Below are positions 7,881 through 16,208 of a stretch of DNA of 29,625 nt, piece by piece. Position numbers and translations under genes: made by a program. The stretch's first letter is position 1. Every line of letters starts with the position of its first letter. Below the pieces are notes generated by a model. It did not search any database. It was not told the origin of the DNA and saw only the letters and a list, made by a program, of their open reading frames with translations. Source of the DNA: an uncultured Oscillospiraceae bacterium (lineage in GTDB: Bacteria; Bacillota; Clostridia; Oscillospirales; Oscillospiraceae); the NCBI GenBank assembly GCA_910588135.1, contig CAJUOT010000034.1:1-29625 (forward strand), given 5' to 3'.

Positions 7881-9140
7881 ATGAGTGTGATGTATCTTCG
7901 GGGCGGGAGGCCGCTGGAGGGCGAATTGACCGTCCACGGGGCAAAAAACAGCGTGCTGCCCATCCTCGCCGCCTGCCTGCTGGCCCGGGGGCCGGTGACG
8001 CTGCGCAACTGTCCAAGGCTTACCGACGTGACCGCCGCGCTGGCCATCCTCCGCCGCCTGGGCTGCAGGGCGGAGCAGGAGGGGCACACCGTTCTGGTGG
8101 ACCCCACAGGAGCGTCCGGATGCTCCATTTCGGAGGAGCAGATGCGGGCCATGCGTTCGTCCATTATTTTTCTGGGGCCGCTGCTGGCCCGGATGGGAGA
8201 GGCCCACCTGACCTACCCTGGCGGATGTGAGCTGGGCCCCCGGCCCATCGACCTGCACCTGGGCGCCATCCGGGCGCTGGGATGCGAGGTGCGGGAAGAC
8301 CGGGGCATCCACTGCCAGGGCCAGCCCCGGGGAGGGGAGATTCAGCTGGCTCTGCCCAGCGTGGGTGCCACGGAAAACGCGATGTTGTGCGCGGTGGGGG
8401 CGGACGGCCCCACCACGATCACCAATGCCGCCCGGGAGCCGGAGATCGGCGACCTCCAGAGTTTTCTCAACCACCTGGGGGCCAAGGTACAGGGGGCGGG
8501 CAGCTCCACTGTTACGGTGGAGGGGGGGCGCACCCTGTCCGGCGGGGAATACACGGTCATGGGAGACCGCATCGTGGCCGCCACTCTGCTGTCGGCGGCG
8601 GCCTGTGCCGGAGGGCGCGTGCGGCTGAGCGGAGTGGACTGGCGGCATCTGGCCACGGTTTTGTCGGTGTTCCACCAGGCCGGGTGCCGGGTGGAGAGCC
8701 GGATGGAGTATGTGGAGCTGGAGCGAACCCGGGACCTTCCGCTCAAGGGGGTGCCGACCATCCGGACCGCGCCCTATCCCGGGTTCCCCACAGACGCGCA
8801 GGCCCCGGTGATGGCGGCTCTGGCGGCGGCCCAGGGGTGTACGCTGTTTGTGGAGACCATGTTTGACAGCCGCTACCGCCATGTGCCAGAGCTGATCCGC
8901 ATGGGAGCGGACATCACCACGGAGGGCAGGGTGGCCCTGGTGCGGGGCGTGGAGCGGCTGCACGGGGCGCGTGTGGAGGCGTCCGACCTGCGGGGCGGCG
9001 GCGCCCTGGCGGCGGCGGCCCTGGGGGCGGAGGGAACCACCGTCCTGTCCGGCCTGAACCACATCGACCGGGGCTACGAGGGGCTGGAGGGGATGCTCCA
9101 GGCGCTGGGGGCCGACGTGGAGCGGCGGGAAGAAGCGTGA
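7881..9140 (+). CDS. murA: MurA, UDP-N-acetylglucosamine 1-carboxyvinyltransferase
   Basis: A 419-residue cytoplasmic enzyme of the EPSP-synthase fold. It transfers enolpyruvate from PEP to UDP-GlcNAc, the committed step of peptidoglycan synthesis. Lys22-Asn23 lie in VHGAKNSVLPILA, and the fosfomycin-target cysteine is Cys116 in PGGCELGPRPIDLHLG. The late FPTDAQAP segment carries the catalytic aspartate. Cys at the active position predicts fosfomycin sensitivity of this enzyme as a family inference. ATG 7881 is chosen for GGGGAGG 7 nt upstream; an in-frame ATG at 7845 would add 12 residues. Many Firmicutes have two MurA paralogues, and only one is visible here. Confidence 0.97.
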   Translation: MSVMYLRGGRPLEGELTVHGAKNSVLPILAACLLARGPVTLRNCPRLTDVTAALAILRRLGCRAEQEGHTVLVDPTGASGCSISEEQMRAMRSSIIFLGPLLARMGEAHLTYPGGCELGPRPIDLHLGAIRALGCEVREDRGIHCQGQPRGGEIQLALPSVGATENAMLCAVGADGPTTITNAAREPEIGDLQSFLNHLGAKVQGAGSSTVTVEGGRTLSGGEYTVMGDRIVAATLLSAAACAGGRVRLSGVDWRHLATVLSVFHQAGCRVESRMEYVELERTRDLPLKGVPTIRTAPYPGFPTDAQAPVMAALAAAQGCTLFVETMFDSRYRHVPELIRMGADITTEGRVALVRGVERLHGARVEASDLRGGGALAAAALGAEGTTVLSGLNHIDRGYEGLEGMLQALGADVERREEA

Positions 9141-9194
9141 GGACAGCCGCGCGGCCATACCATATAAAATAGATTTAGACAAGAGGTGATTACC

Positions 9195-9974
9195 GTGGCG
9201 CGACAGCGCAGGCACAGCAGGCCGAAGAGACGGCGGGGCCGCTTTGGCGGCCTCTATAAGGTGCTGTCCGTGCTGCTTATCGCCGCGGCGGTCATTGTGG
9301 CCTGCGTGGTCTTTTTCCGGGTCAACACCATCGAAGTGGTGGGCAACGTGCGGTATACCGCGGAGGAGATCATTGAAGCGTCCGGCATCAGGACAGGAGA
9401 CAACCTCATCGCCCTGGCTGGAAGCCGGGTGTCGGCGTCCATCCGCACCCAGCTGCCCTACGTGGAGGGGGTGGCCCTCCAGCGGGCGTACCCGGACGGA
9501 CTGGTGATCCGGGTGACGGAGCGGGTGGCGGCGGCGTCGGTGGGGTCGGCCGAGGGGCGGTGGCTCATCTCCGCCCAGGGCAAGCTGCTGGAAAAGGACA
9601 ACGGCTCCATCCAGACGATCCAGATCGACGGGATTACGGCAGTGGGCCCCTACGCCGGGGGAATGCTTCAGACGGCCGAGGAGGAGGAGCTCACCCTGGA
9701 TTACATCAAGCAGCTGCTGGGTGCGCTGGAGGAATACGGCATCCTCCTCCAGTGCACGGCGCTGGATTGCACCGCCGCCACGTCCATGACGCTGAATTAC
9801 GGCATCTACCGCCTGCGGCTGCCCCGCGGCGGGGACTATGACTACTGTGTCCGCCTGGCGCTGAGCGCTTTGACCCGGGGGCTGGAAGACAAGACAATTC
9901 AGGAGGGGCAGGGCGGACTGCTGGACCTGACGGTAATGGACGGAAGGGCCTATTTTCAGCCGGACAAATCGTAA
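9195..9974 (+). CDS. ftsQ: FtsQ/DivIB cell division protein
   Basis: A 259-residue bitopic protein: basic tail 1-20, transmembrane helix about 22-41, POTRA domain about 43-113 (FRVNTIEVVGNVRYTAEEII...YPDGLVIRVTER), then an extracytoplasmic beta-domain. FtsQ/DivIB scaffolds the FtsL-FtsB/DivIC complex and regulates FtsW-PBP at the septum. The start is GTG 9195, with the near-ideal ribosome site AGAGGTGAT ending 5 nt before it; the GTG at 9186 lies inside that site. The gene is 54 nt downstream of murA and 133 nt upstream of ftsZ, the canonical order. No ftsA, sepF or spoIIGA/sigE genes lie nearby. Confidence 0.93.
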   Translation: MARQRRHSRPKRRRGRFGGLYKVLSVLLIAAAVIVACVVFFRVNTIEVVGNVRYTAEEIIEASGIRTGDNLIALAGSRVSASIRTQLPYVEGVALQRAYPDGLVIRVTERVAAASVGSAEGRWLISAQGKLLEKDNGSIQTIQIDGITAVGPYAGGMLQTAEEEELTLDYIKQLLGALEEYGILLQCTALDCTAATSMTLNYGIYRLRLPRGGDYDYCVRLALSALTRGLEDKTIQEGQGGLLDLTVMDGRAYFQPDKS

Positions 9975-10010
9975 ATTTTTAGCAGGGCGGCAAAAAACTG
10001 CGATTTTCTA

Positions 10011-10039
10011 TTGACCGATTGGGGGAAAAAGGGTACAAT
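10011..10039 (+). promoter_or_regulatory. Sigma-A promoter of ftsZ
   Basis: TTGACC (10011-10016), exactly 17 nt, then TACAAT (10034-10039). Initiation would fall near 10046, giving a leader of about 60 nt before the ftsZ ribosome site AGGAGGG (10094-10100). It lies in the AT-richer ftsQ-ftsZ gap, so ftsZ can be expressed independently of the upstream dcw genes. Confidence 0.85.
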
Positions 10040-10106
10040 ACAACAAGATGTGGTTTTGCGCCTGTTTATCAATTACTATCACTGGTTTTACATAGGAGGG
10101 TCAAGG

Positions 10107-11264
10107 ATGGCATTTGTAATGGATTCCGCCGTCAGCCACGAGGACGTCTTGAAGGTCATCGGCGTAGGCGGCGGCGGCAATAATGTGGTCAACCGTATGG
10201 TGCGTTCGGGGATGCAGGGGGTGGAGTTTGTCGCCGTGAACACCGACCGCCAGTGCCTCAACGCCTCTGAGGCCACCCAGAAGCTGGCCATCGGGGAAAA
10301 GCTCACCGGCGGCAAAGGCGCGGGGGCCAATCCCGAGGTGGGCCGGGAATCCGCCAAGGAGAGCAAGGAGCAGATCAGCGCCCTTCTGGAGGGGGCGGAT
10401 ATGGTGTTTGTCACCGCCGGCATGGGGGGTGGCACCGGCACCGGGGCGGCCCCCGTGGTGGCGGAGCTGGCCAAAGAGAAGGGGATTCTCACCGTAGGCG
10501 TGGTTACCAAGCCCTTTAACTTTGAGGGGCGCCGCCGCATGGAGCAGGCCGCCCATGGCATTGAGGAGCTGCGCCAGAAGGTGGACTCCCTGGTCATCAT
10601 CCCCAATGACAGGCTCCAGTACGCCACCGATGAGAAGATCACCTTTGCCAATGCGTTTGCCATCGCAGACGACGTGCTGCGTCAAGCGGTGCAGTCCATT
10701 TCAGACCTCATCAAGACCACCGGCCTCATCAACCTGGACTTTGCCGACGTCACCGCCGTGATGAAGGACGCGGGGCTGGCCCACATGGGCGTGGGCCGGG
10801 CCGCAGGAAAGAACAAGGCGGAGGAGGCCACCCGCATTGCCATCAACAGCCCGCTGCTTGAGACCTCCATCCAGGGGGCCAAGGGTATCATTGTGAACAT
10901 TACCGGCCCCATGGATATGGGGCTGGAGGAGGTGGAGCAGGCCGCCGAGATGGTCAAGCAGGTGGCTGATCCGGACGCCCTGTTCATGATGGGCACCGCC
11001 TTTGACGATACCCTGGAGGATGAGCTGCGGGTCACCGTCATCGCTACCGGCTTCGGCGAGGTGGACAACCCCGTGCCTGAGAAGGAGGGGGAGCAGCAGC
11101 CCGCTCAGCAGGCCAAACCCCAGGCCGCGGCCGAGGACAGGCCCAAGTGCGTCCCCGCCGGAGTGGGCCCCATCACGCCGCCCAAGCCCCTGTCCGATTC
11201 TGCTGCGGAGCCCCCCGAGGCCGACCCCTTCGACGATATTTTCCGGATCTTCAACAAAAAGTGA
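10107..11264 (+). CDS. ftsZ: FtsZ, tubulin-like cell division GTPase
   Basis: A 385-residue cytoplasmic GTPase that polymerises into the Z-ring. The tubulin signature GGGTGTGAAP is at 107-116, and the glycine-rich nucleotide loop IGVGGGGNNVVNRM is at 18-31. The T7 synergy loop NLDFADV (209-215) carries the catalytic acidic residues. A Pro/Gln-rich linker (about 330-370) leads to the C-terminal peptide DPFDDIFRIFNKK, which departs from the common D-I-P-x-F-L form and may reflect different SepF/FtsA-like partners. ATG 10107 has AGGAGGG 6 nt upstream. The gene has its own promoter (10011-10039) and terminator (11271-11300). Confidence 0.98.
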   Translation: MAFVMDSAVSHEDVLKVIGVGGGGNNVVNRMVRSGMQGVEFVAVNTDRQCLNASEATQKLAIGEKLTGGKGAGANPEVGRESAKESKEQISALLEGADMVFVTAGMGGGTGTGAAPVVAELAKEKGILTVGVVTKPFNFEGRRRMEQAAHGIEELRQKVDSLVIIPNDRLQYATDEKITFANAFAIADDVLRQAVQSISDLIKTTGLINLDFADVTAVMKDAGLAHMGVGRAAGKNKAEEATRIAINSPLLETSIQGAKGIIVNITGPMDMGLEEVEQAAEMVKQVADPDALFMMGTAFDDTLEDELRVTVIATGFGEVDNPVPEKEGEQQPAQQAKPQAAAEDRPKCVPAGVGPITPPKPLSDSAAEPPEADPFDDIFRIFNKK

Positions 11265-11270
11265 GAGGCG

Positions 11271-11300
11271 CCCCTCCCGGCCTTTGGCCGGGAGGGGTTT
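11271..11300 (+). terminator. Rho-independent terminator after ftsZ
   Basis: A perfect 12-bp stem (11271-11282 with 11286-11297), TTT loop, followed by TTTG. An outer GGCG/CGCC pair (11267-11270 with 11302-11305) could extend it. The T-run is short, so termination may be partial into the radical SAM gene. Confidence 0.8.
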
Positions 11301-11332
11301 GCGCCATCCGCAGGACGGGAGGGAGAGCGGAC

Positions 11333-12223
11333 ATGGAGTATATACCGGCCAAGCATTTGCTCCACCGCAGCCGATCCACGGAGTGGTTCGGCACCGACCA
11401 CACCATGAACCTTTACCGGGGCTGCTGCCACGGCTGCCTGTACTGCGACAGCCGCAGCGACTGCTATCAGCCAGGGGAGTTCGACACGGTGCTGGCCAAA
11501 GAGGACGCCCTGCGGATTTTGCGGGACGACCTGGCCCGGAAGGTACGCCCCGCCTTCATCGCCATGGGTTCCATGAGCGACCCCTACAACCCTTTTGAGG
11601 AAGAATTGCAGCTCACCCGCCACGCTTTGGAGCTCATCGACGCCTACGGCTGCGGCGCGGCCGTGGCCACCAAGAGCGATTTAATCGTGCGGGATATCGA
11701 CATTCTCACGTCCATTCAGCGCCATTCCCCGGTGATCTGCAAGCTCACCGTCACCGCGGCGGACAACGCCCTGGCGGCGAAGATTGAGCCAAACGCGCCG
11801 CCTCCCAGCCGGCGGCTGGCGGCTTTGGAGAAGCTGTCCGGGGCGGGCTTGTTTGCCGGGGTTCTGCTCATGCCGGTGCTGCCCTTTCTGGAGGACCGCG
11901 ACGAAACTGTGCTGGCTGTGGTGCAGGCGGCGGTCCGGGCGGGGGCGAAATTTATCTATCCCGCCTTTGGCGTCACCATGCGCCAGGGCCAGCGGGAGTA
12001 TTTCCTGGACGGCCTGGAGCGGGCCTTTCCCGGTCAGGGGCTGAAAGCGCGTTATCTGCGGCAGTATGGAGACCGCTATCAATGCGGCAGTCCAAGGGCG
12101 GGGGCACTGTGGAAGGTGTTTGCCGCCGCCTGCCGGGAGCAGGGTATTTTATATGACATGAAGTCCATTATCCGGGCGGCCACCCTTGGCTACGGGGACC
12201 GGCAGCTCACGTTTTTTGACTGA
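11333..12223 (+). CDS. Radical SAM protein of the SplB/Rv2578c-like group
   Basis: A 296-residue protein. The early motif Cys31-x3-Cys35-x2-Cys38 (LYRGCCHGCLYCDS) binds the radical SAM 4Fe-4S cluster. AFIAMGSMSDPYNPFE and KSDLIVRDIDIL match the group annotated 'SPL family radical SAM protein' or 'DNA repair photolyase', related to spore photoproduct lyase SplB. Members lack established function except SplB itself, which repairs spore thymine dimers. This protein is shorter than typical SplB (about 340), so genuine photoproduct lyase activity is uncertain. GGGAGGGAG 7 nt upstream supports ATG 11333. It is followed 13 nt later by gluQ, suggesting cotranscription. Confidence 0.85.
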   Translation: MEYIPAKHLLHRSRSTEWFGTDHTMNLYRGCCHGCLYCDSRSDCYQPGEFDTVLAKEDALRILRDDLARKVRPAFIAMGSMSDPYNPFEEELQLTRHALELIDAYGCGAAVATKSDLIVRDIDILTSIQRHSPVICKLTVTAADNALAAKIEPNAPPPSRRLAALEKLSGAGLFAGVLLMPVLPFLEDRDETVLAVVQAAVRAGAKFIYPAFGVTMRQGQREYFLDGLERAFPGQGLKARYLRQYGDRYQCGSPRAGALWKVFAAACREQGILYDMKSIIRAATLGYGDRQLTFFD

Positions 12224-12236
12224 AAGGGGGAAGACT

Positions 12237-13163
12237 GTGCGGGTAAGAGGCCGTTTTGCCCCGACGCCCAGCGGACGGATGCACCTGGGCAATCTGTTGG
12301 CGGCGCTGCTGGCCTGGCTCGACGTGAGGAGCCTGGACGGAACGCTGGTGCTGCGTATCGAGGATCTGGACACCCAGCGCACCAGCCCCGTCTTCGTGGA
12401 GCAGCTTATGGACGACCTGCGCTGGCTGGGGCTGGACTGGGACGAGGGCGGGCTGGAGCCCGCCTATATGCAGAGCCGCCGCACCGCATATTATGAAAAG
12501 GCGTTCCGGGTGCTGCGGGAGAAGGGGCTGATCTACCCCTGCTACTGCACACGCTCCGAGCGGATGGCGTCCTCCGCTCCCCACCGGGACGACGGTGCGG
12601 TGGTATACAGCGGGAAGTGCTTCCGTCTGACGGAGGAGGAGCGGGGAGCGCTGGAGCGCCAGGGCCGGCGGCCTGCGTGGCGGGTGCGGTGCCCCGACCT
12701 CACCGTGGCGCTGGAGGACGGGAACTGCGGCCCTTATGCGGAGAACCTGGCCCGGGACTGCGGGGACTTCATTGTACGCCGCTCCGACGGGGTGTTTGCT
12801 TACCAGCTGGCGGTGGTTGTGGATGACGCCCTCATGGGGGTGAACCACGTGGTGCGGGGGCGGGATCTGCTGTGCTCTGCGCCCCGGCAGGCGTGGCTCC
12901 ATAGAGTGCTGGGATATGAGCCGCCTCGTTTTTTTCACACGCCGCTTCTGCTGGCTGCCGACGGGCGGCGGCTGGCCAAGCGGGACCACGACCTGGACAT
13001 GGGAACGCTGCGGGAGCGGTATGCCCCGGAGGAGCTCACCGGCCTGCTGGCCTTTTACGCGGGTCTGCTGGACAGGCCGGAAAAAGTGACAGCAAAAGAG
13101 CTCATTCCCCAGTTCGCCTGGGTAAAAGTGCCGAAAACTGACGTTGTGGTTGGTACATCTTGA
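12237..13163 (+). CDS. gluQ: GluQ, glutamyl-queuosine tRNA(Asp) synthetase
   Basis: A 308-residue class I synthetase paralogue that attaches glutamate to the queuosine base at position 34 of tRNA-Asp, not to the tRNA 3' end. The HIGH-like motif is PSGRMHLGN (11-19), the KMSKS-like motif is RRLAKRD (244-250), and the YadB-type zinc site is Cys102-x-Cys104 ... Tyr124 ... Cys128. No C-terminal anticodon-binding domain is present, and the length matches GluQ rather than GltX (about 480). GTG 12237 is chosen because the protein then begins VRVRGRFAPTPSG, with AAAGGGGGAAG directly upstream. The guaB promoter -35 overlaps its stop codon. Confidence 0.93.
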   Translation: MRVRGRFAPTPSGRMHLGNLLAALLAWLDVRSLDGTLVLRIEDLDTQRTSPVFVEQLMDDLRWLGLDWDEGGLEPAYMQSRRTAYYEKAFRVLREKGLIYPCYCTRSERMASSAPHRDDGAVVYSGKCFRLTEEERGALERQGRRPAWRVRCPDLTVALEDGNCGPYAENLARDCGDFIVRRSDGVFAYQLAVVVDDALMGVNHVVRGRDLLCSAPRQAWLHRVLGYEPPRFFHTPLLLAADGRRLAKRDHDLDMGTLRERYAPEELTGLLAFYAGLLDRPEKVTAKELIPQFAWVKVPKTDVVVGTS

Positions 13164-13188
13164 CATTGATGCCGGCAGAGCGTAGAAT
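13160..13188 (+). promoter_or_regulatory. Near-consensus sigma-A promoter of guaB
   Basis: TTGACA (13160-13165), 17-nt spacer, TAGAAT (13183-13188), 30 nt upstream of guaB. The -35 overlaps the gluQ stop codon (13161-13163). The predicted transcript leader is only about 25 nt, leaving no room for a purine riboswitch. Confidence 0.85.
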
Positions 13189-13218
13189 GGGAAAAATCGA
13201 ATCGTAGGAGGATGAAAT

Positions 13219-14694
13219 ATGGCGCAGATGGATTGGAACGACAAATTCGGCAAGCGGGGCCTCACCTTTGACGACGTGCTTCTCATCCCGGCGGAGAGCA
13301 ATGTGCTCCCGGCAGACGTGGACCTGCACACCCAGCTGACGAAAAAGATCACGCTGAATATCCCGGTGATGAGCGCGGCCATGGATACGGTGACCGAGTC
13401 CCGCATGGCCATTGCCCTGGCCCGGGAGGGCGGCATCGGTGTGATCCACAAGAATATGTCCATCGGCCAGCAGGCTGAGCAGGTGGATATGGTGAAGCGC
13501 AGCGAAAACGGCGTCATCACCGACCCCTTCTGGCTGGGCCCCGGCCATACGCTGGCGGAGGCGGACGAGCTGATGGCCAAGTTCCGCATCTCCGGAGTGC
13601 CTATCTGCGACGGCGGCAAGCTCATCGGCATCATCACCAACCGGGACATGAAGTTTGAGACCGACATGGGCCAGCTTATTGACAATGTGATGACCCGCGA
13701 CCATCTGGTCACCGCCCCGGAGGGCACCACTTTGGACGAGGCCCGGGAAATCCTCCGCAAGCACAAGATTGAAAAGCTGCCCATTGTGGATGGGCAGTTC
13801 CACCTGAAAGGCCTCATCACCATCAAGGACATTGAGAAGGCTCAGGTTTATCCCAATTCCGCCCGGGACGAGCAGGGCCGGCTGATGGTGGGCGCGGCCA
13901 TCGGTGTCACCCCCGACGTGCTGGACCGGGTGGCGGCGCTGGTGGAGGCGGGGGCGGACGTGCTCTGCCTGGATTCTGCCCACGGCCACTCCCGCAACAT
14001 TCTGGAGTGCGTCATGCGCATCAAGTCCCTGTACCCTGATGTACAGCTGGTGGCGGGCAATGTGGCCACCGCCGAGGGCACCCGGGCCCTCATTGAGGCG
14101 GGCGCCGACTGCGTGAAGATCGGCATCGGCCCGGGCTCCATCTGTACCACCCGCGTGGTGGCGGGCATCGGCGTGCCTCAGGTCACCGCCGTGTTCGACG
14201 CGGCCCAGGTGGCGGCGGAGTACGGAATTCCCATCATTGCCGACGGCGGGATCAAGTATTCCGGCGACATCGCCAAGGCCATTGCGGCCGGCGGCAATGT
14301 GGTCATGCTGGGCTCCCTGCTGGCGGGCTGTGAGGAATCCCCCGGCGATACCGAGGTATACCAGGGCCGCCAGTTCAAGGTCTACCGGGGCATGGGCTCT
14401 CTGGGGGCCATGGCCAAGGGGTCGAAAGACCGCTACTTCCAGCAGAACAACAAGAAGCTGGTGCCTGAGGGCGTGGAGGGCCGGGTGCCATACAAGGGAC
14501 CGGTGTCCGAGACCATCTACCAGATGATGGGCGGCCTGCGCTCCGGTATGGGCTACTGCGGCTGCGCCACCATTGAGGAGCTGAGGAGCAGGGCCCAGTT
14601 CACCCAGATCACCGCCGCCGGCCTGAAGGAGTCCCATCCCCACGACATCTATATCACCAAGGAAGCCCCCAACTATACCATTAATCCCCAATAA
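13219..14694 (+). CDS. guaB: GuaB, inosine-5'-monophosphate dehydrogenase
   Basis: A 491-residue NAD-dependent enzyme oxidising IMP to XMP, the committed step of GTP synthesis. The (beta/alpha)8 catalytic domain begins with LTFDDVLLIPAES (15-27) and holds the active-site loop GPGSICTTRVVAG with Cys309. Two CBS domains are inserted at about 96-152 and 157-213. The flap segment and GYCGCATIEEL near the C-terminus are typical. Length is normal. AGGAGG about 6 nt upstream supports ATG 13219. It is a single-gene unit between its own promoter (13160-13188) and a strong terminator (14704-14734). Confidence 0.98.
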   Translation: MAQMDWNDKFGKRGLTFDDVLLIPAESNVLPADVDLHTQLTKKITLNIPVMSAAMDTVTESRMAIALAREGGIGVIHKNMSIGQQAEQVDMVKRSENGVITDPFWLGPGHTLAEADELMAKFRISGVPICDGGKLIGIITNRDMKFETDMGQLIDNVMTRDHLVTAPEGTTLDEAREILRKHKIEKLPIVDGQFHLKGLITIKDIEKAQVYPNSARDEQGRLMVGAAIGVTPDVLDRVAALVEAGADVLCLDSAHGHSRNILECVMRIKSLYPDVQLVAGNVATAEGTRALIEAGADCVKIGIGPGSICTTRVVAGIGVPQVTAVFDAAQVAAEYGIPIIADGGIKYSGDIAKAIAAGGNVVMLGSLLAGCEESPGDTEVYQGRQFKVYRGMGSLGAMAKGSKDRYFQQNNKKLVPEGVEGRVPYKGPVSETIYQMMGGLRSGMGYCGCATIEELRSRAQFTQITAAGLKESHPHDIYITKEAPNYTINPQ

Positions 14695-14703
14695 AAGATG
14701 CGA

Positions 14704-14734
14704 GGCCCTCCGGCACAGCCGGAGGGCCTGTTTT
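14704..14734. terminator. Bidirectional terminator between guaB and the convergent ABC permease gene
   Basis: A perfect 11-bp stem (14704-14714 with 14718-14728), ACA loop, then TGTTTTC on the plus strand. On the minus strand it directly follows the permease stop codon (14734-14736), so it can serve both convergent transcripts. Confidence 0.85.
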
Positions 14735-15519
14735 CATGCCGCGATGTCCTTCCTGCCGTACCACCACAGGCCGAAGCCTGTCCCCAGTACGCCCAGGGAA
14801 CAGCCCGCCAGCACCGGGGCAGCCTGGGTATCGCCGGCAAAAACCCGGGCGGCGTCGGCGTAGTAGTAGGGGGTGAGGAACCGCAGCCAGTCCAGTCCCT
14901 GGTCCATGTTGAAGAGCAGCCCCGCGAAGTAGAGCAGGGCGGTCAGGCCCATGGCCAGTCCCGGCCCGCCCCGGCGGAGCAGGGAGGACAGGCCGAAGCA
15001 CAGCCCGCCGATTTCCAGCTGCATCAGCAGCAGCGCCCCGTGGTAGTGCAGCAGGCCGCCCCAGTCCGCCTCCTCACCGATGACCAGGATGCCTCCGGCG
15101 CCGCAGGCAAAGCATACCAGGTTCAGCCCCAGGACCAGCACCGCCAGCGCCGCCAGCTTTTCCCCCGCAGTCTGGAGGCGGCTGACCGGGTGGGTGAGGA
15201 GAAATTCCGCCGTGTGTCCCCCCTCTTCCCCCGCCAGCATCCCCATGGTGGTGAGGGCGGCGTAGAACGCCCCGCCCAGCCCCAGGATATTGCCGCACTC
15301 CGTTCCGTAGAAGCCCAGGATGGTGCCGAACTGCAGTTTGTCCAGCCCGAAGGCGGCGGAGAAATCCCCCATCCCGGCGAACAGGTCGGACACCTCCCCC
15401 ATGGAGTCGGAGAAGGAGGGGTACATCCCCACGCACACCGCCATCAGTCCGCCCACCACGGCGGACCACACCAGGAAACTCACCGCGCCGGAGCGCAGCT
15501 CCTTTTTGAAAATGGTCAC
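14734..15519 (-). CDS. ABC-2 type transporter permease
   Basis: A 261-residue membrane protein with about six hydrophobic helices. The start TIFKKELRSGAVSFLVWSAV and the interior EEGGHTAEFLLTHPVSR are typical of ABC-2 (multidrug/bacitracin-type) permeases that pair with a single ATPase. Substrate cannot be deduced. The start is the GTG at 15519-15517, which overlaps the ATPase stop as GTGA; GGGAGGG lies about 7 nt upstream. It is the third gene of a tetR-ATPase-permease operon and ends at the bidirectional terminator. Confidence 0.85.
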   Translation of the reverse strand: MTIFKKELRSGAVSFLVWSAVVGGLMAVCVGMYPSFSDSMGEVSDLFAGMGDFSAAFGLDKLQFGTILGFYGTECGNILGLGGAFYAALTTMGMLAGEEGGHTAEFLLTHPVSRLQTAGEKLAALAVLVLGLNLVCFACGAGGILVIGEEADWGGLLHYHGALLLMQLEIGGLCFGLSSLLRRGGPGLAMGLTALLYFAGLLFNMDQGLDWLRFLTPYYYADAARVFAGDTQAAPVLAGCSLGVLGTGFGLWWYGRKDIAA

Positions 15520-16208
15520 GCCTGAACCCTCCCCTCGTAGTAGTCGAAAAATTTGTTCTCGATGTCCAGCTCCTGGGTGGTCCCCTCCACCACCAGCCGT
15601 CCCTCCCGGATGATGGCGGCCCGGTCGCAGTACCGCTGGACCTCGTAGAGCACATGGGAGGACAGGAACACCGTGGCCCCCTCTCTCCGGCGGGCCTCCA
15701 GCTCGGCCCAGAAGGCCCGCTGGACCAGGGGGTCCAGGCCGCTGGTGGGCTCGTCCAGAATGTAAAGCTTTGGCCGGTGCTGCATGGCGCATACGATGGA
15801 CACCTTTTTGCGGTTGCCCAGGCTCAGCTCCCGGACGCGCTTGTGAGTGTCCAGCTCCAGCGCCTGGCACAGGGCGGCGGCCTGGGCCCCGCAGTCCTTT
15901 TTGCGCAGGTCAGCGGACAGCCGGATCACCTGTCCCACCCGCATATCCGGGTAGAACATGGCCTCGGAGGGCATATAACCCACCTGGGTCAGGATTGCCT
16001 GCCGCTGCCGGACGCAGTCCAGCCCCAGCACCTTGGCCGACCCGGCGGTGGGGGAGAGCAGGCCCAGCAGGGTGCGGATGGTGGTGGACTTACCCGCCCC
16101 GTTGGGGCCAATGAAGCCGAAGCAGCCGCCCTCCGGGACGTGGAGGGTCAGGTCTGTCACCCCCCGGGCCCTGCCGTAGGTCTTGGTGAGGTGGTCGATC
16201 TGGATCAC
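15516..16208 (-). CDS. ABC transporter ATP-binding protein
   Basis: A 230-residue cytoplasmic ATPase. Walker A is GPNGAGKS (34-41), Walker B is LYILDEP (148-154), followed by TSGLDP, and the H-loop is in FLSSHVLYE. The signature motif reads LSLGN (128-132) rather than LSGGQ, a variation seen in the ABC-2 exporter group. It is about 70 residues shorter than BcrA-type ATPases, which have a C-terminal extension. The GTG start at 16208-16206 overlaps the tetR stop (GTGA), and AAGGAGG sits upstream. With the adjacent permease it would energise export, possibly of an antimicrobial or lipid substrate sensed by the TetR protein. Confidence 0.92.
   Translation of the reverse strand: MIQIDHLTKTYGRARGVTDLTLHVPEGGCFGFIGPNGAGKSTTIRTLLGLLSPTAGSAKVLGLDCVRQRQAILTQVGYMPSEAMFYPDMRVGQVIRLSADLRKKDCGAQAAALCQALELDTHKRVRELSLGNRKKVSIVCAMQHRPKLYILDEPTSGLDPLVQRAFWAELEARRREGATVFLSSHVLYEVQRYCDRAAIIREGRLVVEGTTQELDIENKFFDYYEGRVQA

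Noticed and set aside
13189..13218. Possible purine riboswitch upstream of guaB
   Set aside because: The promoter leaves a leader of only about 25 nt, far shorter than any purine riboswitch.
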